NCBI RefSeq assembly: GCF_011752005.1
Contig: NZ_JAAIJZ010000003.1
Coordinates: 110,704 to 174,703 of the forward strand
Source of the DNA: Canibacter zhoujuaniae
GTDB lineage: Bacteria > Actinomycetota > Actinomycetes > Actinomycetales > Microbacteriaceae
Reading direction: 5' to 3'
Length of the DNA: 64,000 nucleotides
A model generated the notes under the pieces. It did no database searches, was not told the origin of the DNA, and saw nothing but the letters and a program-made list of their open reading frames with translations. Shown in pieces: positions 43,257-52,543 of the stretch. How positions within the stretch are numbered: position 1 is the first letter of the stretch; every line of letters begins with the position of its first letter. The translations under genes and the position numbers were made by a program.

Positions 43257-44299
43257 CGGGCACCTCCTTCACTCGTGCCTGCTTCTTTCGGATCAGCCGC
43301 GACCTCCCCGACTGTAACAGAGCCCGCCGCTACATCAGGTATCGTCACAACAGAGGTGTTCGCGACGGTGCCCGATCCTGCAACAGCACGTCGGCGGCTG
43401 CGCAGACGTGGGTCTGCCAGATCGTTGAGTGACTCACCTGTGAGGGTGAGCCCGACCACGACGAGCACAATTGCAAGTCCAGGCCACAGCGCCGTCCACC
43501 AGACACCGTTTGTTACATCGCTGAGTGACTTGTTCAGATCGTAACCCCACTCAGAGGCAGAGTTTGGCTCGATACCGAAACCCAAGAATCCAAGACCTGC
43601 CAAAGTGAGGATCGCCTCAGATGCGTTCAGCGTAAACACCAGCGGCAGCGAGCGGGTCGAGTTGCGGAACACGTGGCGGAACATGATCCGCATGTGGCTT
43701 GCGCCAACAACGCGCGCAGACTCCACAAATGCTTCTGCCTTGATGCGCACAACTTCTGACCGCACGACGCGGAAATACTGCGGAATAAACACAACTGTGA
43801 TCGAGAATCCCGCGGCCAATATACCGCCCCACATGCTCGATTGACCGCCGGAGATCATAATCGACAGCACAATCGCAAGCAGCAGTGACGGGAACGCATA
43901 CACCGCATCAGAGATCATCACGAGCACACGGTCAATAACACCGCCAATGTAACCCGAAATAAGACCGAGCAGTGAGCCGATAAAGATAGATGCGAGCACG
44001 GCGATTACAATCACGAACAGCGCTGTCCGGCTACCCCAGATAACACGGGATAACACGTCGTATCCAGCGATAGTTGTGCCCAACGGGTGGGCTATGCTCG
44101 GCGCTGACAGAGATCCAAAAGATCCGTTTTCGTTTGACAGCTGATTGTGTGAGTACGGCGCCAACAGCGGGGCAAACAGCGCAACAAACACAAACAGGCC
44201 GACGAGCGCGAGACCCACCGTGAGCATAAAACGCTGCCAGCCAACAGACATCCGATACTGCTTAATCAGTGGCAGGTTGTGCCATTTCTTCACAGTCAT
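43253..44299 (-). CDS. Dipeptide/oligopeptide ABC transporter permease, OppC/DppC type
   Basis: A 348-residue permease from ATG 44299 (ribosome site GAGG about 10 bases upstream; a longer frame upstream overlaps the other permease gene and is not used). It has six membrane helices, the OppC N-terminal domain, and the ATPase-contact EAA loop EAFVESARVVGASHMRIMFR. The C-terminal 45 residues are a hydrophilic Ala/Val/Thr-rich tail, not needed for transport. It forms the channel with the permease encoded before it. Confidence 0.93.
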   Translation of the reverse strand: MTVKKWHNLPLIKQYRMSVGWQRFMLTVGLALVGLFVFVALFAPLLAPYSHNQLSNENGSFGSLSAPSIAHPLGTTIAGYDVLSRVIWGSRTALFVIVIAVLASIFIGSLLGLISGYIGGVIDRVLVMISDAVYAFPSLLLAIVLSIMISGGQSSMWGGILAAGFSITVVFIPQYFRVVRSEVVRIKAEAFVESARVVGASHMRIMFRHVFRNSTRSLPLVFTLNASEAILTLAGLGFLGFGIEPNSASEWGYDLNKSLSDVTNGVWWTALWPGLAIVLVVVGLTLTGESLNDLADPRLRSRRRAVAGSGTVANTSVVTIPDVAAGSVTVGEVAADPKEAGTSEGGAR

Positions 44300-44301
44300 A
44301 G

Positions 44302-45381
44302 TTAGTACCTCACTCGTGGGTCGATGAGCGCCGCAAGTATATCCACGATGAAGTTGGAAAGCGCAACGATGACCGCCAGCATCGCCACAATACCCTGCAC
44401 AGCAACAAAGTCGCGGCCTGAGAGATAATAGGCGAGCTGAAAGCCGAGACCTTTCCACTCAAATGTGGTTTCGGTGAGCACAGCGCCACCGAGCAGCAGC
44501 GCTATCTGCAGGCCAATCACAGTGATCACTGGGATCAGGGCCGGCCGGTATGCGTGTTTAGTGATAAGTCTGAACTCAGACACACCACGTGACCGGCCAG
44601 ACTCAACGTATTCACGGCCGATAGTGCCAATCATATTGGTGCGCACAAGACGCAGGAAGACACCAGCTGTCATCATGCCAAGTGTCAGCGCCGGCAGCAC
44701 CGCATGACGCAGCACATCGATAATGTTTGCCGGATTCCCGGTCTGGATGGCGTCGATGAGGTAAATACCGGTTGGGTTTGCGACATTCAGCTGGATGTCG
44801 ATCTCAGTGTTCACCGAGGCGCGGCCCGACACAGGAAGCCAACCAAGCCAGACCCCAAAGATCAGCTTCATTATCAAACCGGAGAAGAAGACCGGGGTTG
44901 CATAGGTAAAGATCGCAAACATGCGCAGTGCCGCATCCGGCCCCTTGTCGCGGTAGTAGGCTGCGGCCATACCGAGCGGGATACCGACAATAAACGCAAC
45001 AATCAGAGTGTAAAACGCAAGCTCCAAAGTTGCCGAACCGAAGGTTAGCAGCACTTCAGTAACCGGGCGGTTGTCTGTGATTGTGGTGCCGAAATTACCG
45101 GTAAAAACCTGCCCGAGGTACTCGAAGTACTGCACCAAAACTGGCCGATCATAGCCGGCCGCCGCAATGCGGGCAGCGAGCTGATCGGGTGGCAGTTTTC
45201 CACCAATAGACGCGGTGATTGGGTCTCCGATGGTGCGCATCAGAAGGAACACCATCGTCACCAAAATAAACACAGTCGGAATGATCAGCACAGCGCGCCA
45301 CAAGATATAACGCCCGAGCCCACCGCCCGACTTCTTCTTTTTCGTCGCAGACACTGCCTGCGTCTCAGCTACTGCAGCCAT
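44302..45381 (-). CDS. Dipeptide/oligopeptide ABC transporter permease, OppB/DppB type
   Basis: A 359-residue permease. The charged N-terminus (ATKKKKSGG) is followed by helix 1 and the OppB pattern GDPITASIGGKLPPDQLA, then the EAA loop EYVESGRSRGVSEFRLITKH near the middle of the cytoplasmic side. Only two bases separate its stop from the next permease start. It lies 82 bases after the substrate-binding protein gene, with a hairpin in between. Confidence 0.93.
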   Translation of the reverse strand: MAAVAETQAVSATKKKKSGGGLGRYILWRAVLIIPTVFILVTMVFLLMRTIGDPITASIGGKLPPDQLAARIAAAGYDRPVLVQYFEYLGQVFTGNFGTTITDNRPVTEVLLTFGSATLELAFYTLIVAFIVGIPLGMAAAYYRDKGPDAALRMFAIFTYATPVFFSGLIMKLIFGVWLGWLPVSGRASVNTEIDIQLNVANPTGIYLIDAIQTGNPANIIDVLRHAVLPALTLGMMTAGVFLRLVRTNMIGTIGREYVESGRSRGVSEFRLITKHAYRPALIPVITVIGLQIALLLGGAVLTETTFEWKGLGFQLAYYLSGRDFVAVQGIVAMLAVIVALSNFIVDILAALIDPRVRY

Positions 45382-45409
45382 ATTTTTGCTTTCCTGTTAA
45401 AGCCAATGT

Positions 45410-45443
45410 GGGCGGGTCCTCGAGAGTATCGAGAGACCCGCCC
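45410..45443 (-). terminator. Hairpin between binding-protein and permease genes
   Basis: GGGCGGGTCC and TCGAGAG-containing arms give a stem of about 14 bp (GGGCGGGTC...GACCCGCCC with CTCGA/TCGAG inside). No T tract follows on either strand. Such hairpins between a binding-protein gene and its permeases usually protect the upstream mRNA or partly terminate, raising the amount of binding protein. Confidence 0.6.
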
Positions 45444-45463
45444 GCTTGTCTCAGCTAACTAAC

Positions 45464-47068
45464 CTAGCGTGCGAAGGTTCCAAAACGGAACTTAAATGAT
45501 GGATCAAGGGTAACGCCGCTGATGCCATCAACCGCTACTGCAACCTGTGCGCCCTGCAGCAGTGGGACGGTTGGCAGATCGTTAGCGGTGAGGTTCTGCA
45601 CCTCTTCAATGAGTGAGGCGCGTTTCGCGGCGTCATCTGTCGCCACCTGTTCACGCAGCAGGGTATTTACCGCTTCGTTGTTGTAGTGGTTCTTCAAGAA
45701 GCCACCCTCAAGGAAGAACGGCGTGAGATAGTTATCAGCGTCTGAGTAGTCAGGGAACCAGCCGAGCTGGAAGGCTGGGTATGCACCAGAGCTGTACTCC
45801 TTTGAGTAGACACCCCATTCAGTGGTCTGCAGGTTTACGTTGAAGAGACCATCAGCTTCGAGCATTGCTTTAATCTGCGCGTACTCTTCGGTGGCCGCAG
45901 CGCCGTAGCGCTCAGCAACATACTGCAGGTCAAGGGTAACCGGAGTCTCAACACCGGCAGCTTCCAAACGGGAAGCTGCTTTCGCAGCGTCAGCGCCACC
46001 GTTACCGTCACCGTACAGAGACTTCAACGGTTCAGCAGCACCCTCAAGCCCGGCAGGAACATGTCCGTAGAGCGGGGTGTAGGTGTCCTTGAACACCTCG
46101 TGCGCAATCTTTTCACGGTCTATCAAATCTGCAACCGCCTGGCGCACAGCAAGAGCTTTGTTAGCGTCTGCTTCAGCAGTTGCTGCGCCGTAGGGCATGG
46201 TGTCGAAGTTGAACACGATGTAGCGAATCTCGCCACCGGGGCCGTGCACAACGTTCAGACCGTCAGTCTTCTCAAACTTTGCAACATCGGTTGCCGAGAG
46301 TGAACGGAATGCAACATCAACAGCTTTAGTTTCGATAGCCTGGCTCAGGTTTGACTCGTTTGCAAAGTAGCGAACGTTAATCTGCTCAGTCTTTGGAGCG
46401 CCCCAAATGCCCTTGTATGCGTCGTTAGCTTTAAACACGGCAAGGTTGCCTTTGTCGAAGCGCTCGAGTGTGTACTGGCCAGCAAACGGCTTGGCTTCAA
46501 TAACGGCTGCATCGTCAAGCAATTTATCAGCCGGGAATACTTCCTCATCGAGGATCGGAGCCACTGGGCTTGACAGAATCTGTGGGAAAGTCTGATCGTG
46601 CTCAGCTTTTAGGGTGAAAACAACAGTGAGATCATCAGTTGCTTTTACAGACTCCATACCCTCTAACAGGCTCTGCGGCCCGTTTGCGTCGTCGATGTTG
46701 AGCATACGCTCAAATGTGTGCACAACATCAGATGCTGTGAGGTCGTGACCGTTCGCGAAAGTCAGACCCTTCTTGAGGGTGACAGTGTATTCGGTTGGGC
46801 CGGTGAACTCAGCTGTCTCTGCGATGTCTGGCTCTACAGTTGCCTCACCCACTGGGTTGTTCAGCAGGAATGGGTAAACATTTGTCGCGATGGCAAATGA
46901 ACCATTGTCGTAAGAACCAGCGGGATCGAGTGATGTAACCACCTCGGTTGTGCCGACGGTAATTCCATTGCTTGAGCCACCGCTGTTGTCGCCGCCCCCA
47001 GCGCAGCCAGCAAGCAGCAGCGCAGCTGTGCTAGCTAAAGCTATTGAGCCATAAAATTTTTTCTTCAT
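45464..47068 (-). CDS. Dipeptide/oligopeptide ABC transporter substrate-binding lipoprotein
   Basis: A 534-residue family 5 solute-binding protein. Signal peptide MKKKFYGSIALASTAALLLA followed by a lipobox ending at C22. The mature domain has the SBP_bac_5 pattern, for example EYTVTLKKGLTFANGHDLTA and the typical AVRQAVADLIDREKIA. The start is ATG 47068 with a perfect GGAGGATAT; a longer frame starting nine codons upstream is not needed. It is the first gene of the importer operon (binding protein, two permeases, fused ATPases). The substrate (di- or oligopeptide) is inferred from the family only. Confidence 0.94.
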   Translation of the reverse strand: MKKKFYGSIALASTAALLLAGCAGGGDNSGGSSNGITVGTTEVVTSLDPAGSYDNGSFAIATNVYPFLLNNPVGEATVEPDIAETAEFTGPTEYTVTLKKGLTFANGHDLTASDVVHTFERMLNIDDANGPQSLLEGMESVKATDDLTVVFTLKAEHDQTFPQILSSPVAPILDEEVFPADKLLDDAAVIEAKPFAGQYTLERFDKGNLAVFKANDAYKGIWGAPKTEQINVRYFANESNLSQAIETKAVDVAFRSLSATDVAKFEKTDGLNVVHGPGGEIRYIVFNFDTMPYGAATAEADANKALAVRQAVADLIDREKIAHEVFKDTYTPLYGHVPAGLEGAAEPLKSLYGDGNGGADAAKAASRLEAAGVETPVTLDLQYVAERYGAAATEEYAQIKAMLEADGLFNVNLQTTEWGVYSKEYSSGAYPAFQLGWFPDYSDADNYLTPFFLEGGFLKNHYNNEAVNTLLREQVATDDAAKRASLIEEVQNLTANDLPTVPLLQGAQVAVAVDGISGVTLDPSFKFRFGTFAR

Positions 47069-47237
47069 ATATCCTCCGTGCTGTTGCGAACGCATCCTGC
47101 AACAGTATCGCTTCGTTGCGCACGCAAATATCTTTCACCAAAAGCCTACTAGGAGTATCAGGCTGAATCACTTTTACCTAAGCTCAGGCAAAAACGTTAT
47201 CTAATGGTGATAATAAATTTTTGAGTAACTAACTGGT

Positions 47238-48635
47238 TTAACCACGCAGCTTTGCCGCTTCAGCATCTGCAACGTCAAGCGCACCGTCAATAATCTCTAA
47301 GCCACGCACGAGATCTTCCTCCGAGATGATCAACGGCGGCGCAATCTGCAAACGGTTACCGGCTACGAACGGCCACAAACCAGCTTTCTTACACGCTGCC
47401 GCAACAGCGTTCATAGGCGCAGCTGCGTCACCTGCCGCATTGAACGGCACAAGCGGCTCACGTGTTTCACGTGAAACAACCAGCTCCAACGCCCAGAACA
47501 GCCCACGACCGCGCACTTCGCCAATCGACTCATGCTTTTCGACCAACCGCTCAAGTGCCGGGCGCACAACACGCTCGCCCAAATCGCGCACTCGCTCAAC
47601 AATGCCATCACGTTCGAAAACATTAAAGGTGGCCACACCAGCTGCGCAGGCAAGCGGGTGTCCTGAGTAGGTGAGGCCGCCGAAGAAGGTTTGCTCTGAG
47701 AAGGTGTTGTGGATCTCCTCGCTGATCACTACGCCGCCGAGTGGAACGTAGCCTGAATTCACACCCTTCGCGAAGGTCACGAGATCCGGAGTGATCCCAA
47801 ACTGCTGGAAAGCAAACATGCTGCCCAAGCGGCCAAAGCCCACCATCACCTCATCGCAGATCAGCATGATGCCGTGCTTTTTAGTCAGCTCACGCACACC
47901 CTCTAAATAGCCTGGCGGCGGCACCAAAACACCGTTTGTGCCGGTTGCTGTCTCGAGGATGACCGCGGCGATTGTGTCCGGGCCCTCAAGCTCAATAGTG
48001 TGCTCAAGGTGCCGTAAAGCGCGCTCAGCCTCCTGCTCTGGCGACTCAGCATAAAACTCTGACCGATACTCATACGGCCCGAAGAAGTGCACAACGTTGA
48101 TATCGAGCACACCGTTTGCCCACCGCCTGGGCTCACCGGTGAGCGTGATCGCAGTGCCTGTTGAGCCGTGATAGCTGCGGAAACGTGACAGCACTTTTTG
48201 CCTGCCGGTATGGTGCCGAGCCAGCCGAATCGCATACTCGTTCGCGTCTGCACCACCGTTGGTAAAGAACACTGAACGCGCACCCTCAAAACTGCTTTCA
48301 ACGATCAAACGCGCTAATTCGCCGCGCGCATCGTTAGCGAATGCTGGCTGAATGGTTGCAAGCCGCCCCGCCTGCTCTTGGATAGCCTGCACCAAATCAG
48401 GGTGCTGGTGACCCAGGTTCAGGTTTACAAGCTGTGAAGAAAAGTCGAGATACTCTTTTCCGTCGTAGTCCCAGAAACGCACACCCTCGCCCTTGGCTAC
48501 GGGCAGCGGATCGATCTTACCCTGTGCACTCCATGAGTGAAAGACAAAGCCACGATCGTTCGCGCGCACTTCGCGCTGTGCGGCATTGTCGCCGAAGTTT
48601 TGCTCTGCACCTCGGATGTCAACAAAATCTGCCAC
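47238..48635 (-). CDS. Class III aminotransferase family protein
   Basis: A 465-residue fold-type I PLP enzyme of the omega-aminotransferase class. PLP site: SVFFTNGGADANEYAIRLAR, SYHGSTGTAITLTGEPRRW, ICDEVMVGFGRLGSMFAFQ (D261) and the lysine K290 in VTFAKGVNSGY. It is close to the taurine/putrescine/GABA-like subgroups; the substrate is uncertain. The start is GTG 48635 with GAAGGGACC about 11 bases upstream. It is next to, but separated by 169 bases from, the oligopeptide transporter operon on the same strand, suggesting import and breakdown of an amino compound, which is only an inference. Confidence 0.88.
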   Translation of the reverse strand: MADFVDIRGAEQNFGDNAAQREVRANDRGFVFHSWSAQGKIDPLPVAKGEGVRFWDYDGKEYLDFSSQLVNLNLGHQHPDLVQAIQEQAGRLATIQPAFANDARGELARLIVESSFEGARSVFFTNGGADANEYAIRLARHHTGRQKVLSRFRSYHGSTGTAITLTGEPRRWANGVLDINVVHFFGPYEYRSEFYAESPEQEAERALRHLEHTIELEGPDTIAAVILETATGTNGVLVPPPGYLEGVRELTKKHGIMLICDEVMVGFGRLGSMFAFQQFGITPDLVTFAKGVNSGYVPLGGVVISEEIHNTFSEQTFFGGLTYSGHPLACAAGVATFNVFERDGIVERVRDLGERVVRPALERLVEKHESIGEVRGRGLFWALELVVSRETREPLVPFNAAGDAAAPMNAVAAACKKAGLWPFVAGNRLQIAPPLIISEEDLVRGLEIIDGALDVADAEAAKLRG

Positions 48636-48743
48636 CAGTTATCGGTCCCTTCAATTATTGCGCCGCAAATTTGCGGTTCATTCGCAATTCTACTGCGCAA
48701 ACTATCTCTGTCTTAACGCTGCTTTGTAATACTCAAACGGAAG

Positions 48744-49385
48744 TTATGCAGACGCAGTCCACAGGGCGGTGTATTCGTAACCTAAGCGACGCACCAGCTG
48801 ACGCAGAGCAGGCAGCGATAACCCCATAACACAGCTCGGGCTGCCCTGAATACCGCTAATAAACGCGCCAGCACGACCGTCAATCGCGAATCCACCAGCG
48901 AGCTTTAGGGGTTCACCGCTTGCAACATAGGCAGCCAGCTCCGCATCAGTAACATCGGGAGCAAGCGTTACAAGAGCCGTGTCGGTTAGCGACGCCTCCC
49001 CAACAATCTCACCGTTTTTAACCTCAAGCAAGCAGTGACCGGAGTGCAGCGTGCCGGTGCGACCGCGATGTTTTTTCGCACGTCCCAGGGCAACATCAGG
49101 ATAATGCGGCTTCCCGAGCACCTCGCCGTCGAGCAGAAAAACGCTGTCGCCCCCGAGCACCAGACCGTCAGCTGCGCTGCCGTAGCGGGCAGCAACATCG
49201 CGCGCCTTCAGTTTTGCCAGAAGGTCAACTGTTTCCGCTGCGGTGAGTGGCGTGCCCTGTTCATTCTCAGCAGCTGCAACTGCGGCGGCCTCATCAACAG
49301 TGGGCGCAAAACAAACTGGGGTGATGCCGGCGGCGGTGAGCACCGCGCGCCGCGCCGGAGAAGTCGAGGCAAGAACTAAACGCAT
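48744..49385 (-). CDS. maf: Maf-family nucleotide pyrophosphatase
   Basis: A 213-residue Maf/YhdE protein. It has the start LVLASTSPARRAVLTAAGI, the VLGGDSVFLLDGEVLGKP active region, and the SLPALRQLVRRLGYEY end. Family members hydrolyse non-canonical or dTTP/UTP nucleotides and have been tied to septum control. It is divergent from the RNA methyltransferase gene with only 47 bases between them. Confidence 0.92.
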   Translation of the reverse strand: MRLVLASTSPARRAVLTAAGITPVCFAPTVDEAAAVAAAENEQGTPLTAAETVDLLAKLKARDVAARYGSAADGLVLGGDSVFLLDGEVLGKPHYPDVALGRAKKHRGRTGTLHSGHCLLEVKNGEIVGEASLTDTALVTLAPDVTDAELAAYVASGEPLKLAGGFAIDGRAGAFISGIQGSPSCVMGLSLPALRQLVRRLGYEYTALWTASA

Positions 49386-49420
49386 ATTTCAATCCTAAGC
49401 CGCTGCGCTAACACCCTAGA

Positions 49421-49426
49421 TACACT
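49421..49426 (+). promoter_or_regulatory. -10 box placed for leaderless methyltransferase transcript
   Basis: TACACT is followed by AATTAA and then ATG at 49433, again with six bases and no ribosome site. It lies in the short divergent gap with maf. Confidence 0.5.
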
Positions 49427-49432
49427 AATTAA

Positions 49433-50713
49433 ATGACTACTTCAGCAGAACTGCACGTCGGAGATGATGTCGTCCTTGATATCACAGGCATCGCCCACGG
49501 TGGCGTCAGCGTCGCGCGCCACAGCAGCGGGCGCGTTGTTTTCATCTCAGACACTCTGCCGGGCGAGCAGGTGCGCGCACGCATTATTGAACTTAAAAAG
49601 AATTTTGCTCGCGCGGTCACTGTGCAGGTTTTGCAGCCGTCGCCCTTCCGCACAGCGCATGTGTGGGCTGAGGCCGACATTAGCCGCGATCCGCAAGACC
49701 GTGTGGGAGGCGCAGAATTCGGCCATATCGCACTCGGTCACCAGCGTGATTTGAAAGCGCAGGTGTTGCGAGATGCGCTGATCAGGCAGGGGCGGATCGC
49801 GGCCGACGCCGTCCCCAATGTCAGCATCGACCCGCTGCTGGGTGACGACTACGAGAACGGTTTGGGGTGGCGCACCCGAGTGAGTTTGCACACCGACCCT
49901 GAAACCGGGATCGTCGGCCCCTACGCTGCCCGCAGCCACAGGGTAATTCCTGTCAAGTCGCTGCCTCTCGCCTCTGACCAGCTCAGCTTAATTGCTCCGC
50001 TTGATGAACGGATGCCTGACGTTACACGAGTCGATTTGGTGGCACCAAGCGCCGATGACCCGCGTATGCTGCTGACCTACCGAGGTGAAAAGGCGCCCGT
50101 TGGCGCGGCAGACGTGGTTTATGAGGCCGTTAACAACCGTGATTTTCAGGTGCGTGCTGGCGGCTTCTGGCAGGTGCACCGCGGCGCAGCAGAACGGCTA
50201 TACGGTGAGGTCTCTGCGGCCGTTACCGCACTCGGTGACGCCGTTGACCCGAGTGGTTACAATCTTGATCTGTATGGCGGGGTTGGTCTTCTGGCGGCAG
50301 CGTTTATTGACGCGGCCGGTGAGCGAGCCAAAATTACTTCTATCGAGTCGGTTGAGTCTGCCACCGATCTTGCCGCCGAAAACCTCGCAGATTTTGCGGG
50401 CGCGCAGGCGCTAACCGCCAAGGTTGAGCACTATTTACGTGACCTATATAAGGGATCGGCGATAGCCCGCGACCGTCTAAAGAAGGGCACCGTGGTAATT
50501 GATCCGCCACGTGCGGGGGCGGGTAATGCCGTAACCGGAAGCCTAATAGCGCTGCAACCGAAAAATATAGTTTATGTTGCTTGCGATCCGGTAGCGTTAG
50601 CGCGTGATACGCAGACACTGCTGGCTGGCGGATACGATCTCTTAGAAATGCACGGGCTGGATATGTTCCCGCACACGCATCACTTCGAGACTATCGCTCT
50701 TTTCCAGCGTTAG
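49433..50713 (+). CDS. TrmA/RumA-family 23S rRNA or tRNA (uracil-5) methyltransferase
   Basis: A 426-residue SAM-dependent RNA methyltransferase. Residues 1 to about 65 are a TRAM RNA-binding domain; the catalytic domain has the SAM loop DLYGGVGLLAAAF (279–291), the VVIDPPRAGAG motif (355–364) and the nucleophile C384 in YVACDPVALARDTQTL. C384 is the only cysteine, so the iron–sulfur cluster seen in RlmD is missing. It most likely makes m5U in rRNA; the exact base cannot be told. Confidence 0.9.
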   Translation: MTTSAELHVGDDVVLDITGIAHGGVSVARHSSGRVVFISDTLPGEQVRARIIELKKNFARAVTVQVLQPSPFRTAHVWAEADISRDPQDRVGGAEFGHIALGHQRDLKAQVLRDALIRQGRIAADAVPNVSIDPLLGDDYENGLGWRTRVSLHTDPETGIVGPYAARSHRVIPVKSLPLASDQLSLIAPLDERMPDVTRVDLVAPSADDPRMLLTYRGEKAPVGAADVVYEAVNNRDFQVRAGGFWQVHRGAAERLYGEVSAAVTALGDAVDPSGYNLDLYGGVGLLAAAFIDAAGERAKITSIESVESATDLAAENLADFAGAQALTAKVEHYLRDLYKGSAIARDRLKKGTVVIDPPRAGAGNAVTGSLIALQPKNIVYVACDPVALARDTQTLLAGGYDLLEMHGLDMFPHTHHFETIALFQR

Positions 50714-50767
50714 ATTTCGTGCGCCCTCTCTCGGAAAGATGCGCAAATAACTGGTTAGTCTAACCGA

Positions 50768-52300
50768 CTAGCGAAAACTGAAAATGCAGGAAAGTTCACC
50801 AAGAAACTCTCTGTCACCGCACTCAAGGATTGCCGATCGGTCGCGTGAGCTCGAGCCGTCAGAGGTCTCTGAGTAATCAGGTTCATTCACGTCTAGGGTG
50901 GGCGGCTCGGCTTCCGTCTGCTCTGGCTCCGTGAGCACGGCGCTAGAGTCGTCGGTTATTGGATCTTCATCAGCGGGCTCTTCGGCAGTCTCTGGCACTA
51001 TCACTTGTGTAATTGGTTTCGGATCGGGCCCGCCAACCGGCATTAGCTGTGAAACATCTACGGGCACACTAGTCGGTGCCTCAGCTGCGCGTTCGTTACG
51101 GGGGTTAGCGGCACCAGTCTGCGTGAATGAAAATGGTCCAGCGACTGCGCCGGATTGCTGAAGCGGAGTTTCGCTGTTATCTGGAGCGTGGGCGATAGCG
51201 TGATCCGCAGGGGTGTTTTCAACGCCGTCACCGTCAAGATCGCCAACTGCGAGCTCAACATCGTCGAAGTCTGCAAGCGGTGTGCCCTCCTCCCCGCTTG
51301 CGCGTGTGTCGCTAGAGCTATCCCTAGCAGCAGAATTAGAGGTGTCAGAGCTGGTAGCTTCCTGCGTGGCTGGGGAGGTGGGCAGCGTGACTGCCGCAGC
51401 CGCACCGGCGACTGTTACCAAGGCAACACCGGCCGCAACAGCAGTTGAGCTCAACAACTGTTGGGGAACAAAGTTCTTTATGTGTAAGACCGCTGCTGCA
51501 GCTGGGGTTGTCGCAGCAGTGCCCTGCGCCGCCGCAACAGCAACGCCAACGCCGCCCGTCCACAGCGCGAATACAGCCGCCCGACCCAGGCGGTTGTCAG
51601 AATCGCTGAGCGCAGCGTAGATGCGCCCACAGCTTTCACAGTGTTCGAGATGCTCATCGAGAGGCTGACGCATCTTTGCGCTGAGTGATCCGCGCACATA
51701 TCTGGGTAGATTTTTGAGCGTGTCAGAGTGGGATCCGATCAGTTGCACCGGCAGCTGCACGCTCAGCCACTCTTCACGCAGGCGCTCGCGTGCGCGACGC
51801 GCATTTACGGTCACGGTGTTCGGGCTGAGCCCAAGCCGATTTGCAACGAGGGTGCGAGGCAACTTTTCAACATCGAGCAGCCACAGCAGCTCCTGCCAGT
51901 GCGGTGGAATCTGTTTGAAGGCGAGAGCGATATCACGGCGGTTTTCACGCTCCTCAACCGACACATCGGCGGCATCCAACGCGATCTCGTGCAGCAGTCG
52001 TGCCCGCTCCCTAGTTGCGTCACGATACCAAGTCGCAGCGATGTTGCGCGCAACCGTCATGAGGTAGGCGCGGAAGTTCTTTATTGGTTCTGCGTCTTTC
52101 TGGAGCCGCTCCCAAACCTGAGCAAATGCCTCAGCGGTGACATCTTCAGCGTTGTCATAGGCCAGTGTGCGCATCGCGGCGGTGACCGCACGATTGTGTT
52201 TTTTCCACAGCGCAGAATAGGCATCAGCCTGCCCCTGTCGGGCCGCTGTTAACAGCTCTTGCTCTGCCCGCTTCGGATTAAAATAATTAAGCTTTCGCAT
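50768..52300 (-). CDS. ECF sigma factor fused to a membrane zinc-finger anti-sigma region
   Basis: About 510 residues. Residues 1 to about 180 are an ECF sigma factor: region 2 with DNAEDVTAEAFAQVWERLQ and FRAYLMTVARNIAATWYRD, region 4 with IPPHWQELLWLLDVEKL and the helix-turn-helix LGLSPNTVTVNARRARERL. A zinc-binding anti-sigma motif follows, H217-x3-C221-x2-C224 in DEHLEHCESCGRIY. Then come two hydrophobic, Ala-rich helices (about 240–260 and 285–305) and an outer tail of about 200 residues rich in Ser, Glu, Asp and Pro ending with two Cys. A start at 52300 has GAAGGGC upstream; one at 52336 would add 12 residues. Sigma and membrane anti-sigma parts in one chain suggest activity freed by cleavage. 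Confidence 0.85.
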   Translation of the reverse strand: MRKLNYFNPKRAEQELLTAARQGQADAYSALWKKHNRAVTAAMRTLAYDNAEDVTAEAFAQVWERLQKDAEPIKNFRAYLMTVARNIAATWYRDATRERARLLHEIALDAADVSVEERENRRDIALAFKQIPPHWQELLWLLDVEKLPRTLVANRLGLSPNTVTVNARRARERLREEWLSVQLPVQLIGSHSDTLKNLPRYVRGSLSAKMRQPLDEHLEHCESCGRIYAALSDSDNRLGRAAVFALWTGGVGVAVAAAQGTAATTPAAAAVLHIKNFVPQQLLSSTAVAAGVALVTVAGAAAAVTLPTSPATQEATSSDTSNSAARDSSSDTRASGEEGTPLADFDDVELAVGDLDGDGVENTPADHAIAHAPDNSETPLQQSGAVAGPFSFTQTGAANPRNERAAEAPTSVPVDVSQLMPVGGPDPKPITQVIVPETAEEPADEDPITDDSSAVLTEPEQTEAEPPTLDVNEPDYSETSDGSSSRDRSAILECGDREFLGELSCIFSFR

Positions 52301-52485
52301 AAATGCCCTTCGCCCTAGAGATGGGCTCTCTTCCATTATTGCACGATCAGCCGGCGCATCTGCAAACGCGTAAAATCCGGCCGATACCAGGCGACACGCC
52401 GAAGGTTACTTTTTTTAAACGCTGTCACTTTTTGCCTTGACGCAACACTCTATAGGTGAATTCGCGAATATCCCCCCAGGTTATA
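52301..52485. other. Intergenic region upstream of the sigma-fusion gene
   Basis: About 185 bases with no gene that I can support. On the minus strand a weak pair TTGCAG and AATAAT (19-base spacing) lies 30–60 bases before the sigma-fusion start; no inverted repeat or known regulatory motif stands out. Confidence 0.4.
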
Positions 52486-52530
52486 AAACCGCCACAAGCA
52501 GCCTCCCAGCTCCCCCTTGTGGCGGTTTTT
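52486..52530 (-). terminator. Terminator after the CopD–CtaG gene
   Basis: AAACCGCCACAAG (52486–52498) pairs perfectly with CTTGTGGCGGTTT (52516–52528), a 13-bp stem with a 17-base loop and T or A tracts at both ends, 14 bases after the stop of the minus-strand gene. Confidence 0.85.
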
Positions 52531-52543
52531 ATTTACGCTCCAG

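Noticed and set aside
44300..44458. N-terminal extension of the OppC-type permease
   Set aside because: It lies inside the preceding permease gene and is unlike any permease N-terminus; ATG 44299 has a ribosome site.
51213..51620. Plus-strand frame of 135 codons opposite the sigma fusion
   Set aside because: Low-complexity shadow of the Ala/Ser-rich tail on the other strand.
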